From assembly GCA_016490735.1 (NCBI GenBank), contig JAEMWC010000192.1:127501-191500 (forward strand): 64,000 bases of DNA, given 5' to 3'. The stretch's first letter is position 1; every line of letters begins with the position of its first letter. Shown here in pieces: positions 47,585 to 57,716 of the stretch. Source of the DNA: Pachyseris speciosa. Its lineage: Eukaryota; Cnidaria; Anthozoa; Scleractinia; Pachyseridae. Both the position numbers and the translations under genes were made by a program. The notes under the pieces were generated by a model. That model searched no databases, was not told where the DNA came from, and worked only from the letters and a program-made list of their open reading frames with translations.

Positions 47585-48044
47585 AATAAAAAAGATGTGC
47601 TTTGACGAGAAGGCCGTTTTTGAAAACTTGCGATGACTTGTCAGTAGAACGTTGAATAACCGTGACCTTATTGTCTATATACGTAAGTTAAGAGTTTAAT
47701 AGTTTTTAGTGAAAAAGAGAGAATCAACATAAGAAGAAAAGGCTTGTTGGCGTCATTTCATGTGTATTAAAAAGTAAAAAAATAATGAAGCTATGGAGGA
47801 AAGACGAGGCTTTATTGACTTCTTTTTAACACTTAACCCCTTGAATCCTGAGTTACTGCAATTTTTTTTAGTAAACTTTTAGTGATAATTAGTCTGGAGC
47901 CCTAATCTTCTCCATATAAGGAGTTGTGATGAAAATAATTGCAGTCTTGTGACACTGTGGGCTCGAGATAAGGTGTGACGTCGCGCACATTAGCGGCCGT
48001 TGTTTTTACCGAGTCAACATACTTGATTGTGGTAAATTTGCCGC
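46306..48044 (+). repeat. Tandem duplication of terminal exon 3' half and 3' flank
   Basis: Unit 1 (46306-47160) and unit 2 (47161-48044) are close direct copies. The junction reads TTTGCCGC/AAAATTCC, and unit 2 ends at the matching TTTGCCGC. The length difference comes mainly from a microsatellite (AAAT in unit 1, AAT in unit 2) and a short A-rich insertion. Confidence 0.9.
47173..47391 (+). pseudogene. Duplicated second Tudor-like barrel
   Basis: The frame is open for 72 codons (from [14 protein letters not shown] to the shared ending NGANDID and stop) with substitutions such as RLHMTEW for DPRKTEW. It lacks its own acceptor. It may be a remnant or an alternative 3' end if spliced. Confidence 0.6.
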
Positions 48045-48900
48045 TTTATAAGTGTTTTTCGAGCCATTTTCTCCACAAAGGCCCCCAGGCCACGCCAAAT
48101 ATACTTCGTAGCCAATATGGCGGTGGATAACCGAAGCTGTCTGTCTGCTAACTTTGTGAAAGGATTCCAGGACCTACCAAGGCAATTTGGGTCAGTTTTG
48201 ACTGGAAAAAATTTCAATCGACGTCATATTTTCCTGGTAGTACTGGGTGGCCCGACACTTACAAAAACTTTGAAATAGGAAATGGAAGGGTTCTATGTCC
48301 TTGGAATAGTTGACTTTCCCAGAATTCTTTTGGGACCTGAACAAGGCAACTTAAGACACGCGAGATTGGCTCTAATAAAATGGCTAAGGCGTGGCCGGCG
48401 GAAAAAGTGTGAGGAAAATTCCCATCCAGATGCCAAGGTCTGGCCTTAAGGTTTGCCATAAATTAATTTTTGGAATTTTTTTTTATTAAAAAGTTGACCA
48501 CGTAACTCAAGGAACTCACTCAGTGGTCGTTTCTTCAAGACCAGTTCGCCTTGCAAGACCAGCTTGCTTTTGAGCCAGTCGAAAATGAAAGTACACGTAA
48601 CACGTCCTATTCGAGTCAGCGTTCTTGAGCCCTCAGAGTACCTTTTCAGCGCTGTCAGATCAGGAAACGATCTTCACTCACCTGCACATACAGCACGTGC
48701 ATCAACTGTACTTTTTGCATCACTGTTAACCACGTTTGCAATGGAATTTTAATAATTATAAATTCGTGAGTACTTTAAATGTTAGATTTTCCTTGAACGA
48801 TGCGATATTAAATTTGTGAGTAGTTTATACTTAGATCTTCCTTGCCTTTACAAAAGATTGTAAAGTTTAAAATAGTTTAACACTCCAGTATTCCTATTTT
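48045..48900. other. Intergenic, no recognised gene
   Basis: Short open frames of about 60 codons on both strands lack any signature. Confidence 0.35.
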
Positions 48901-48970
48901 AATTTTTATTTTGTATCTATCAATCTCTCGACATCCCACACCCAATTTCCTTTCTTGTATAACTAGCATT

Positions 48971-49100
48971 TAGAGCATCTCACTGGTAATCGCGAGGTCA
49001 CGGGTTCAAACCCCGTTGAAGTCCTGAATTTTTCTTCAGGCTTCTTTTCGCAATTGCATAAATTGCGTTCACAACTGCGAGGATCATTCTTCATTTGATG
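48971..49100 (+). repeat. Truncated tRNA-like repeat unit
   Basis: The 3' two thirds of the tRNA-like core (48971-49024) and the following flank (TCAGGCTTCTTTTCGC) are present. It is inserted in the 3' flank of the minus-strand protease copy. Confidence 0.75.
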
Positions 49101-49717
49101 AAATGTCGTCTTACAAATAAACGGGTACATGTTTCAAAAAGCGTTTTATTTGAATTATCTTTCAGATACAATGTTCTCTTTTAAATCATTCTTAAAAATC
49201 TCATTAATAATTCATGAAAAATTAATATATAAGATTAAAACACGGCAAAATTTTACATCCGATTTACTAGGCCAAAATAACCCAAATCTCAATTTGAGTT
49301 TAAGAATGGATAGATGTACAGTACAGGTTTTTAAGCCGTTCAATAAATTCGCAATTCGTGTTTTATCGAGTCCTAAAAACACTCGGCCGCGCCTCGTGTT
49401 TTGAACTTGATAAAACACTCCTGCTCATTTACTAAACATTACATAAAAATTAACAAGTATATGTTACAAAATCGTTTTTTATTTTTTCTTTCAATTTTTA
49501 CTAAATAACATGGCTGTTACGAAGACAGCCATCGTTCAAGGGCACTACAATGACAAATCAAATTACAGTGCATCTCAAGTTTGAATTAAATTTATTGTTG
49601 CTTAAATTAGACGTTGTCATATACTTGGAAAACAAATTCACTGGTGTGAAATAAAGTCATTTACGCTCAGGTCTTTTGCGAGACGCGGTAATCGTTCATA
49701 ACGCGTCATCTGACTTT

Positions 49718-50327
49718 TCAGTTGTCATTCGTGGTGTTTTCAATCCAGTCAATAAATGAATAAACTCTGGTGTAGTATCCGTACTTATTCTTCTGTGCGC
49801 ATCCTTCTCCCCAACTCACGATGCCAGTGGCAACCCATCGATAGGCATCTCCTCTTTTTCGTTCTCGAACAAACGCTCCTCCGCTATCTCCATAACAGGT
49901 ATCATTTCCTCCTTTTCCATCTCCGGCACAAAAAAGACACTTTCAAATGTGTACCTAGTAATGTGTACCTAGTACTGTTTGTACACAGCCCATTCATTTG
50001 GATTTGGTAGGAAGAGTATTTGAGAACGTTAGACTTTCGTTCGCCTTTTCCAAGTTCACTTTTCTTGGTCACAGCTTTCGTTGCTCCCACCCACTCACGT
50101 AACCGTATTCTCCAGGGATTGCCGAATCGCCTTCGTGTTCCTTTGGCAGGCAAACAGTTCGAACAAAGCTGCCAAGTTCCACTTTGTCTTTGAGTTTGAC
50201 AAGAGCTATGTCATTGGTAAATTTATGATCATTGATGTTCGGATGGTGTGTAATCTTCACCGGGTGGATATCCTGCTGTGATTTCTCCATCTTAGGTAAG
50301 TCGTAGTCTCCCACTTTCATTTTATAC
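49718..50327 (-). pseudogene. Serine protease exon 3 (minus copy), frameshifted
   Basis: The exon begins after CTCGTAG with YKMKVGDYDLPKMEK and carries TNDIALVKLKDKVE (catalytic Asp), GDSGGAF (catalytic Ser), [10 protein letters not shown] and the stop after NTTNDN. One G is missing in the GWG motif (near 50085), and a 14-bp tandem duplication (ACTAGGTACACATT, about 49947-49974) lies near the C-terminal third. The C-terminus is complete, unlike the plus copy. Confidence 0.82.
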
Positions 50328-50938
50328 CTACGAGAAACGAAAAGAGCCATTATAGATAACGACAATAAAAAGAATACATTTGCAAACGTTCCGTAATTCG
50401 ATGATCAGACGAAAGGAATAGTAAGATGTTGGGTAGGTGGCCGATAAATGGTCTACTTCCTGTTTTAAAGAAGCACTGTCACGGCCAAGCATGCACGATG
50501 TACCTGTCTGCCATCTGCAATTTGGTACGAAGGATTGGTTTCGGAGAGAATTCCTCATGAAGCCTCAGCTATACTTGTCTCTAGGAGTTTTTTTTTTTTT
50601 TTTTTTCTTGGTTTGTTCGTTTGTTTGTTCCTTCCATGCATATATGGATGGCGTAGATAATCGAAGATATATATCGGCAATTGAAATCTCCCTCACAGCA
50701 ACGAAACTTGAAAAACTTGCAACCATTTTCAAGTTGATCGCTACTGCAAATGCCTTAAAAGCATCAACTTTACGATCAGCGGCCATATTTTCGCCATGCG
50801 TTTTAATACAACTCTTAAATACTCATAGTTAAACCTCTAAAATACCTCAATAATTTAAATGTCATCTATATAATATGTTGTTCTACTTCTATATAATGGC
50901 TATAAGGTTGCTTGCATGTTTTCTACACTGACTTTTTT

Positions 50939-51055
50939 GGATTCCGTAAAAGCGTATCTTGTTAAGGAAACGATCTTTGTAGAAAAAAAAGTGTGCCGCA
51001 GTCAAAACCCATCGCCGGGAGATCAAGGCGCCTCCACAAACAAAAGGAAATGTAC
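50939..51055 (-). pseudogene. Serine protease exon 2 (minus copy), donor lost
   Basis: It follows CCCCCAG and encodes FVCGGALISRRWVLTAAH, then Phe where the paralogue has Cys (TTT for TGT), so the Cys42-Cys58 type disulfide is gone. The sequence ends at GGAATCC without the donor GTAAG present in the plus copy. Confidence 0.78.
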
Positions 51056-51292
51056 CTGGGGGACAATGAGGATGAAGTCATGAGATAGCTGCATTAGTTT
51101 ATTAAGTTTTAATTAAGCAGGACTTGGGATCCTTGTTTGTGTGTGCTTGCCACTAAACTTAAACAACACCAACAACAGCAGAAAAAATTGGACGTCACCG
51201 AATACAGCAGTTGGTGATCATAAGATAAAATGAAATCGTGAATACTTTTTCATCGTAGGTACCCATGCATGTAATTGCAAAACTGTGCCTAC

Positions 51293-51409
51293 CTTCAGTG
51301 TTGAGTCTGGACAATCCAATCTGCCAGGGCCACCACCTTCTTTCCGCGTTTTTACCGCCAACGATCCTCGCCCTAAAGTCAACTGGATTTTCGCCACAAT
51401 GGGAGTAGT
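51293..51409 (-). pseudogene. Serine protease exon 1 (minus copy)
   Basis: The 117-nt exon follows TTTCAATAG and ends GAAG/GTAGGC. It encodes DYSHCGENPVDFRA and RIVGGKNAERRWWPWQIGL. The activation site R/IVGG and the Cys that tethers the light chain are both present. The exon itself is intact. Confidence 0.82.
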
Positions 51410-51728
51410 CTATTGAAAGGAAGAAAGAAAGGAATGTGTCTGTTACACTATGCAGGATGATTATTGCCTCGTTGATTGCAGGCGAAGTCATAATCATTTT
51501 AAAAATTCTGAAAAATAAAAATGATGATGATGATTGACGGCCATCTCTCTAACCCGCAAAATTTTGGTCAATCGCAAGATCGCACGTTCTTGTAACTTAT
51601 TTATGTCCGCTGCTGCATACTATTTCAAAAATTACCGTCTTTCATCGTATTTCCTGATTTATGCGCTGATCGCCTTCACAGGAACAGTAAGGCACATAAA
51701 CCTTCGGCTTTGTTACATACATAGTTAC

Positions 51729-51897
51729 CTTGACATGTAGGTAGACTATCGTTCCATCTTCCATTTGTGCAAAAGCGGCCTTGGTGATCCCTCTAAGGTG
51801 TAGTTAGTGTGACACTCTATTTCCACCTCACCGCCACCCTTCAAAGTTAAGGGCGTGATTATACCATTCTTTATTGAACCAAGAACAGGGAAGGACG
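51729..51897 (-). pseudogene. Decayed copy of sushi exon S6
   Basis: It follows TTCACCACAG and matches S6 along its whole length ([32 protein letters not shown]). The first Cys is changed to Phe. One extra base after SPR shifts the frame, giving a stop. The donor AAG/GTAAC is kept. It lies upstream of the protease exons in the same orientation. Confidence 0.82.
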
Positions 51898-52371
51898 CTG
51901 TGGTGAAAGTGTTTTACAGCATTTTTTGAGATTCGAGATAGCTTTCACGGTTCGTCATCAAGTCACGCCCAGCTCAAATGATTGAATGCATAAAATCGAT
52001 TCATAAGGGAAGTCCAGTATTAATTCACTTAACATTCCCTTAGTATCCCTTTTATTTTAATTCATTTTTTTCCTTTTATTTCCGTTCTCAATTGAGAAGG
52101 AAAAGCTAGAGAACATATTTAAGTAGTGTATGCATTCTTTTTGGTTTTGCATAAAGTACTGTTACTCTGGGTCATTGAATTATATTGTTTCTCACGATTT
52201 TTGAGACTTAATTCTTCTGCTGCTTTTCTTTATCTTGGTTTCCAGATATTTTTTACTCCTACGACGTTAGATTTTTAAGCCTCAACAACGGCAAATGAAG
52301 AAAAGAAGTGTATGGTCTTAATCAACTGGCACTCCGTCCCAACTAATAAAGGGCTAGCTTGTCCTACTAAC

Positions 52372-52557
52372 CAATGCAATTAAAATCCATGTTGATCCAA
52401 ACAGTATGATTGCACTTCATAATAGGTGATCCTGCGAGGTAATGTCCTTCGCGACATGCCAGGAAGAGTTTGGTCCCGTGAAAATAGCTGTCCTTGTTTG
52501 CTCTGGTTTAAATTATATAGGAATTTGGTGGAATGGCAGGCCTCAATAACCGAATAA
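52372..52557 (-). pseudogene. Decayed copy of sushi exon S5
   Basis: It is 186 nt, exactly the S5 length, with acceptor TCTTAG and donor ATTG/GTTAG. It retains RPAIPPNSYII, FLACREGHYLAGSPIMKC and FNCIG. It has a TAA in place of the Tyr codon after SYII, and its first Cys is lost. Together with the S6 copy it keeps the S5-S6 order. Confidence 0.82.
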
Positions 52558-52821
52558 CTAAGAATTAAATAAATGCCATTAATCTTGATACCTTTGATCG
52601 GGTGTTATTCTTTTGGAGGCCCAATGGTACGCCAAATCAAGTCCTCTGTTTTCTCTCTTGGCGCCCGGATTGCATTCTAGGAGTGTTGGATACCACAGCG
52701 AAATGGAAGTCCCGCCATTCTCATTTTAGAGATTTTTCATAAGTGTCAAGCCACCCGACCTACTGGCAAAATATGGCGAGCGTTGTGTTCTTTGCAAGTT
52801 AAATCTCGCCAAATTGCCTTG

Positions 52822-53004
52822 CTACAATCTTGGACGGAATAAAATGGACTAATTAACCCCCTTCCCAACCCCCCCCCCCCTCCCCCACCCCCCCCACCGA
52901 AGCAATGATGAAGGCGCGCGAAGAGCAGAACGGGCCATTTTGGTATCATTGAAATGGGGGAAAGGGTGGTCCAAATGTTCCATTTATTGTGTCCAAGATT
53001 GTAG
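52822..53004. mobile_element. MITE, about 183 bp, TIR CTACAATCTTGGAC
   Basis: Left CTACAATCTTGGACGGAATA and right TATTGTGTCCAAGATTGTAG are inverted copies. A C-rich low-complexity stretch lies inside. A TA target duplication is possible. Confidence 0.65.
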
Positions 53005-53640
53005 GTCCAAGAATCCATCACAGAACGGCTAGAGAGACGAACTTCACTTCTGAGCTGCCATGACCTGACATGACTACTTTCGGCGTCCGAGTCGTTGTGA
53101 AATTGTCTCTCACTTCTGGCTTCGTTCAAAGGTTTGCCTCTACTCGCCATTCCAGCTTAATGATGCCAGCCTGGGGAGCTTCTGCGTGAAAAATGGCTCG
53201 AAAACACACTTATAAACCGAGTACCTACCAATTACAACTTGTTACACTCGCGAGCAAAACAACAACGGTTCAAATTGGTGACGTCACAATAAAACTTGAG
53301 TCCTCGGTATTCCAGAGCAGCAAACATTTCAAGGGAGACCTTCATATAGGACATCTAGATCCCTTTCAATTATTCGCATCGAGAAATTGCTGAAAGAGTT
53401 CAAAGAATTTGGTCCTTAAAAGGTTAATCGTGAGAGATCCAATCTGATAGTTTTCAAGATCAGTAGAGATAACTGGTTTAATGGTTTTCCACGGTTTGCA
53501 ATATAAATGCTACCATTGTTGTAGTTGTGGTTGTTGTTGTTGTTGTTATTGTTATTATTATTATTATTATTATTTATTATTATTATTATTGCTTTGGTGA
53601 ACCACACGATGTTTTTAAAGTTCATTTTTTCAATGAAAAC
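53005..53640. other. No assigned gene; two divergent open frames and a microsatellite
   Basis: A minus-strand ATG near 53150 opens ASRGKPLNEARSERQFHND and a plus-strand ATG at 53193 opens ARKHTYKPSTYQLQL; neither shows a known domain. A (TTG)n/(TTA)n tract lies at about 53520-53590. Confidence 0.3.
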
Positions 53641-54057
53641 ATGTTTCGGATGAAACATCATCCATCGTCAGTTGTACAGGGCGGAATAAAATGAAAATGG
53701 GCAATAAATAGTTTTAAAAATGAGATATTAGCAAGAATAACTAAAGGTAAAGAAACTATTTATACTAAGAAAGGAGACTAATTAATAGGAAAGGGATAAA
53801 TTAAGGTGTTTGACCTGAGAATTTCAAGACGGCTGCTTCCAAAGTATGTGCATGGCTTCCTTGATTTTCAACTGGAAGCTTGTGGAAGCAGACTCGAGAA
53901 TTTTAAAACAATGTTCTGAACAAAGGGAACGACAATTTTCAGAAGGACTCAGATGTTTGAAGAGGTGGGAATGTTTGTCGGAGGAGAGGTGTTCACGGAT
54001 GCGAGTGGCAAAATGTCTGTTGGTTTCACAGACATAACAGGCAATGCAGCCAGTTTT
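53640..54057 (-). pseudogene. PLE-4 fragment, minus strand: GIY-YIG domain and 3' end
   Basis: The minus strand encodes the end of a GIY-YIG domain (GCIACYVCETN, RHFATRIREHLSSDKHSH, FQLKIKEAMHILWKQPS), then a 3' UTR with a hammerhead. Tyr-Val-Cys replaces the usual Y-I/V-G, so the nuclease is probably inactive. It is truncated at its 5' end and meets a plus-strand PLE head to head near 54058. Confidence 0.72.
53644..53671 (-). ncRNA. Hammerhead ribozyme at the 3' end of the PLE-4 minus copy
   Basis: The minus strand reads CTGACGA, then GGATGA-TGTT-TCATCC (stem II), then GAAAC. All core positions are canonical. Confidence 0.75.
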
Positions 54058-55045
54058 ACCGTAGATATGTTGACGATACCTTTGCTTTGTTTGACACCGA
54101 CAGGAGCCCATGAATAGGAGCTTCACTCTCCCATACAAGCCCTTTGAGTCAACCTTTGCGCGTATCTTTTCTATTTTTAGAACACTGCGGGTGTCTAAAT
54201 TCGCAAGCACTGTTTAGAACGCCCTAGAGAAGGATCAGGACAACGCGCTCCCCACCTTTGGCCACAATATTGTTACGGATGCTTGTGTGCGGAATTTACT
54301 GGAAACAGATTTTCCCAGTAAAATGAGCCCCCTGCAGAAAAAGCCGTTCTAAAAATAGAAAGATACGCGCAAACGTTGACTCAAGGAAACAGTGCATATG
54401 GAGGCTCCTATTCATGGGCTCCTGACACCGAACAGGATACTTTATCTTTCTATAGTTATATCAACACCCAGCACCCCGACATTAAGTTTACCATGGAGAA
54501 GGAAGAAAACCATAGGCTCCCTTTCTTAGATGTTCTTCTAGATAATAATAGCAATCAGGGCATCATAACCTCGATTTTTCACAAGATAGCCTACACTGGT
54601 CTTCTCACCAACTTTTATAGTTTTGTAGTTACAAATCAGGACTATTGCGCACTCTGGTACAACGAACGTTTAAAACCAAAACATTAGGGAGGAATTTGTT
54701 CCCTTCATACGACATTGAGAATGTTGTTAGAAAAGTTCTTAACAATCACTTCACCTCCGATTACTCCCAGGGTGCTACTCGTAAGGACAATTGTTTGTAT
54801 TTTAAATTACCGTACATCGGTCCTTTTTCTATCACAACACAACGCAGAATTAAGAAATTAGTCAGCACTTTTTGCACTGACCTAGATTTTAAGTTGGTGT
54901 TTACCCAGTTTAAAATCAGGAGCTTGTTTGGGGTTGAGGATGCCGTCCCTACGGATTTACGATCGCGGGTCGTTTACAAGTTTTCATGTGCAGGCTGTAG
55001 TGCGAAAAGTAGACCCGCGTTCTACTTTTCGCAACAACTTTCTTC
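54058..55045 (+). pseudogene. PLE-4 fragment, plus strand, split by a MITE
   Basis: RT motif C RRYVDDTFALFDT (54058-54100) is interrupted by a MITE and continues at 54425 with EQDTLSFYSYINTQ, FTMEKEENHRLPFLDVLLDN. After a frameshift near 54650 come TFKTKTLGRN, NVVRKVLNNHF and RSRVVYKFSCAGC. It stops at the beginning of the GIY-YIG domain, where an inverted GCGAAAAGTAGA hairpin (about 55002-55031) begins another repeat. Confidence 0.78.
54101..54424. mobile_element. MITE, 324 bp, with 7-bp target duplication ACACCGA
   Basis: Left CAGGAGCCCATGAATAGGAGC and right GCTCCTATTCATGGGCTCCTG are perfect 21-bp terminal inverted repeats, extended by a weaker arm containing TAGAAAAGATACGCGCAAA. ACACCGA occurs at 54094-54100 and 54425-54431. 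Reading across the removed insert keeps the RT frame, which confirms the insertion point. Confidence 0.85.
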
Positions 55046-55379
55046 AACCCGCAACAAATGTTTTTGTTACGCGACAAGTTGATCATGCAAGGTGAAAAAC
55101 GCGAAACATCGACCCAAAACTTGTAACGAAACAATTTTGAACGACAGGTTGAGGGTTTTTGTATCTCGTATTTCGCCGCCTTAAAAAAAGCAGGACTCAA
55201 CGGAAATATTCTGCCATTACAGAACAGCACAACCTCGTTCCCAGGGTTTTTTCCTAAGAGCGAGAATGAGAACCGCAAGAATCATCAGAAAGGTGATGGG
55301 CGCCTAAGGGGAAGGGAGGTCCCCTGGCATTGGAAAATTAGCCGGTCTGAAGACCAAGAAACCATGTGAACAGGGAAAA

Positions 55380-55417
55380 GTAATAATAATGATAACAATA
55401 ATAATAATAATAATAAC

Positions 55418-55456
<39 letters not shown>

Positions 55457-55460
55457 TTTT
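55380..55460. repeat. (AAT)n microsatellite
   Basis: About 25 AAT-type units. Confidence 0.95.
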
Positions 55461-55787
55461 CAAAACTTATAAAAAATTTATTTAATAATAATAATATATA
55501 TTTTTTAATGTGAAAAATGTATTTAAGAATATCAATAACAACACCATTTACAAGGATAAATACTGGTAAAAAAAGTAAAATCTAATAATAATGATATTAT
55601 TAGTATTAGTATTAGTATTTTTAAAAATGGCAATAAATATTCTATTTATAATTCAACGTTTTATAATTCGTCGTTTTTATTTAATAACATCATGCAAAGT
55701 TCTGTTTACACTTTGCCTGCAAACTATGAGGCGATCATTGTGAACATCGTGTATAGTATAAAAGAAAAATTCCTTTCTTTTCATTAG

Positions 55788-55904
55788 ACTACTCTCCTTG
55801 TGGCGAAAGTCCAGTTGACTTTAGGGCGCGGATCGTTGGTGGTAAAAACGCTGAGAGAGGATGGTGGCCCTGGCAGATTGGATTGTACAGACTCAACAGT
55901 AAAC
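55788..55904 (+). CDS. Serine protease exon 1 (plus copy)
   Basis: The 117-nt exon lies between TTTCATTAG and AAAC/GTAAGC (phase 1 in and out). It encodes DYSPCGESPVDFRA and RIVGGKNAERGWWPWQIGLY. The activation cleavage site is R/IVGG. It has the same length and borders as the minus copy. No upstream sushi or signal exon was found on this strand, so the gene lacks its N-terminal part here. Confidence 0.8.
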
Positions 55905-56375
55905 GTAAGCACAGTTTTAAATTTACTATGCAGGGACATCCCCCATCCCTTCCTGAAATGACCTGCGGCTTTCTAATATAACTAGTATTTTAAATAAAAA
56001 TGAAAATAGAAAAAACTATGTGGTTAATTGGTGTTGAAGTAAAACATAGCGCACCCCCTCCCCCCCTCTCCTAAGAAAAATCCTGGATCCACCCCTGCTG
56101 TGATGAGCCAGAATTCACGACTTTATTTTCTCTTGTGAACACCACTGTAGTTTGTAGGATACTGATATCAAATGACCAATGTACAAAATTTTGAAAAAAG
56201 ATGAATTACTTTGAAGTGTTGGCCTTGGAACGCTAACATCGAATTTGTTGCTGTTGCTATTGGTGGCGGCGGTAGTGGTGTTCAGGTTTGGTGGCAACCA
56301 TCTATAAACCAGGGTCTTGAGTCGCACTTATACTCACTAAATTAATGAAGCTATTTGATCCTTTTTGTCCTCCAG

Positions 56376-56499
56376 ATAAATTTCAACTTGTTTGTGGAGG
56401 CGCCTTGATCTCCCGGCGATGGATTCTGACTGCAGCACACTGTTTTTTCTACAAAGATCGCTTCCTTAACAAGAAAAGCTTTCACGGAAATCCTTTACC
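56376..56499 (+). CDS. Serine protease exon 2 (plus copy)
   Basis: The 124-nt exon lies between TCCTCCAG and TTACC/GTAAGG (phase 1 in, phase 2 out). It encodes LVCGGALISRRWILTAAHC with the catalytic His and the disulfide Cys, then FFYKDRFLNKKSFHGNPL. It joins exon 3 in frame. Confidence 0.8.
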
Positions 56500-57169
56500 G
56501 TAAGGGTGGAAAAGATGCAAACAACAGTTAAGTTATTTTTTAGAACTAGGAACATTACATTACATTACATTACATTACTGCTGCCGTGGGCCGAGCCCAC
56601 ATAGCGCCAACACAAACTAGGAAAACATATTTTATTGGTGGTGTTTCAATTATTGAGGTATTTTAGATGTCTAACTATTAGTAACAGTTGAAGAAAAACA
56701 CATGGTGAGGATGTGAGCTAATCGTAAAATTGAGGAAAACAGGAAGTAGACCATCTGTCGCTAACTCACCCAATATCTTACCCTCCTTTTCGCCTCATCA
56801 CTTTACGGAACTTTCAAATATATTATTTTTATTGTCTCTATTTTTTTAAAACATATTTGTCATTGTTTCCCCCAAAGGCACCAAGGCTTATCATAGGGGG
56901 TCACAATAATACAAATTTACATTCAAAAATCAGGCTGACACACGAAAACACACACAGCTATGGATTTATTAATTTAGCAATCAAACAGTGCGCATCGAAA
57001 AGCGATTAGTATTACATTAATTATAAAACTTTGGACTTCTCGAGAAAAAAAGCAGTGAATATCGTAATTTACAGATTTAATGCCGTACAATAAAAAATTA
57101 AGTTTTCTAGCATTGCTGCTCGATGACTTTGTTTCACCTATTTGTAATGGATCTTTTCGTTTCTCTTAG

Positions 57170-57716
57170 GTATAAAACCATAGCGGGAGACTACGACTTA
57201 TCTAAGATGGAGAAAGCGCAGCAGGATATCCAACCTGAGAAAATTACACACCATCCGAATTACAATGATGATAAAATTACCAATGACATAGCTCTTGTAA
57301 AACTCAAAGACAAAGTGGAACTTCGCAGTTTTGGTCGAACTGTTTGTCTACCAAAGAAAGACGAAGGCGATTCGGCAATCCCTGGAGAATACGGTTACGT
57401 GAGTGGGTGGGGAGCAACGAAGGCTGTGACCAAAAAAAGTGAACTTGGAAAAGGCGAGCGAAAGTCTAACGTCCTTAAATACTCTTCCTACCAAATCCAA
57501 ATGAATGGGCTGTGTACAAACAGTACTAGGTACACATTCGAGCCGCGAGTGTCTTTTTGTGCCGGAGATGGAAAAGGAGGAAATGGTACCTGTTATGGAG
57601 ATAGCGGAGGGGCGTTTGTTCGAGAACGAAAAAGAGGAGATGAAAGAAAAAAGCTTTTGAGCGTAAATGACTTTATTTCAAGAATATTCCTACCAGTGAA
57701 TTTATTTTCGATATAA
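57170..57716 (+). pseudogene. Serine protease exon 3 (plus copy), C-terminus deleted
   Basis: It follows TTTCTCTTAG in phase 2 with YKTIAGDYDLSKMEK. NDIALVKLKDKVE (catalytic Asp), [32 protein letters not shown] (catalytic Ser) and [10 protein letters not shown] follow. At about 57645 it jumps to sequence that lies after the stop in the minus copy, so the final strands with SWGEGC are lost, and an unrelated 20-residue tail ends at 57716. All three catalytic residues remain, but the fold is incomplete. If transcribed the product is probably inactive. Confidence 0.78.
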
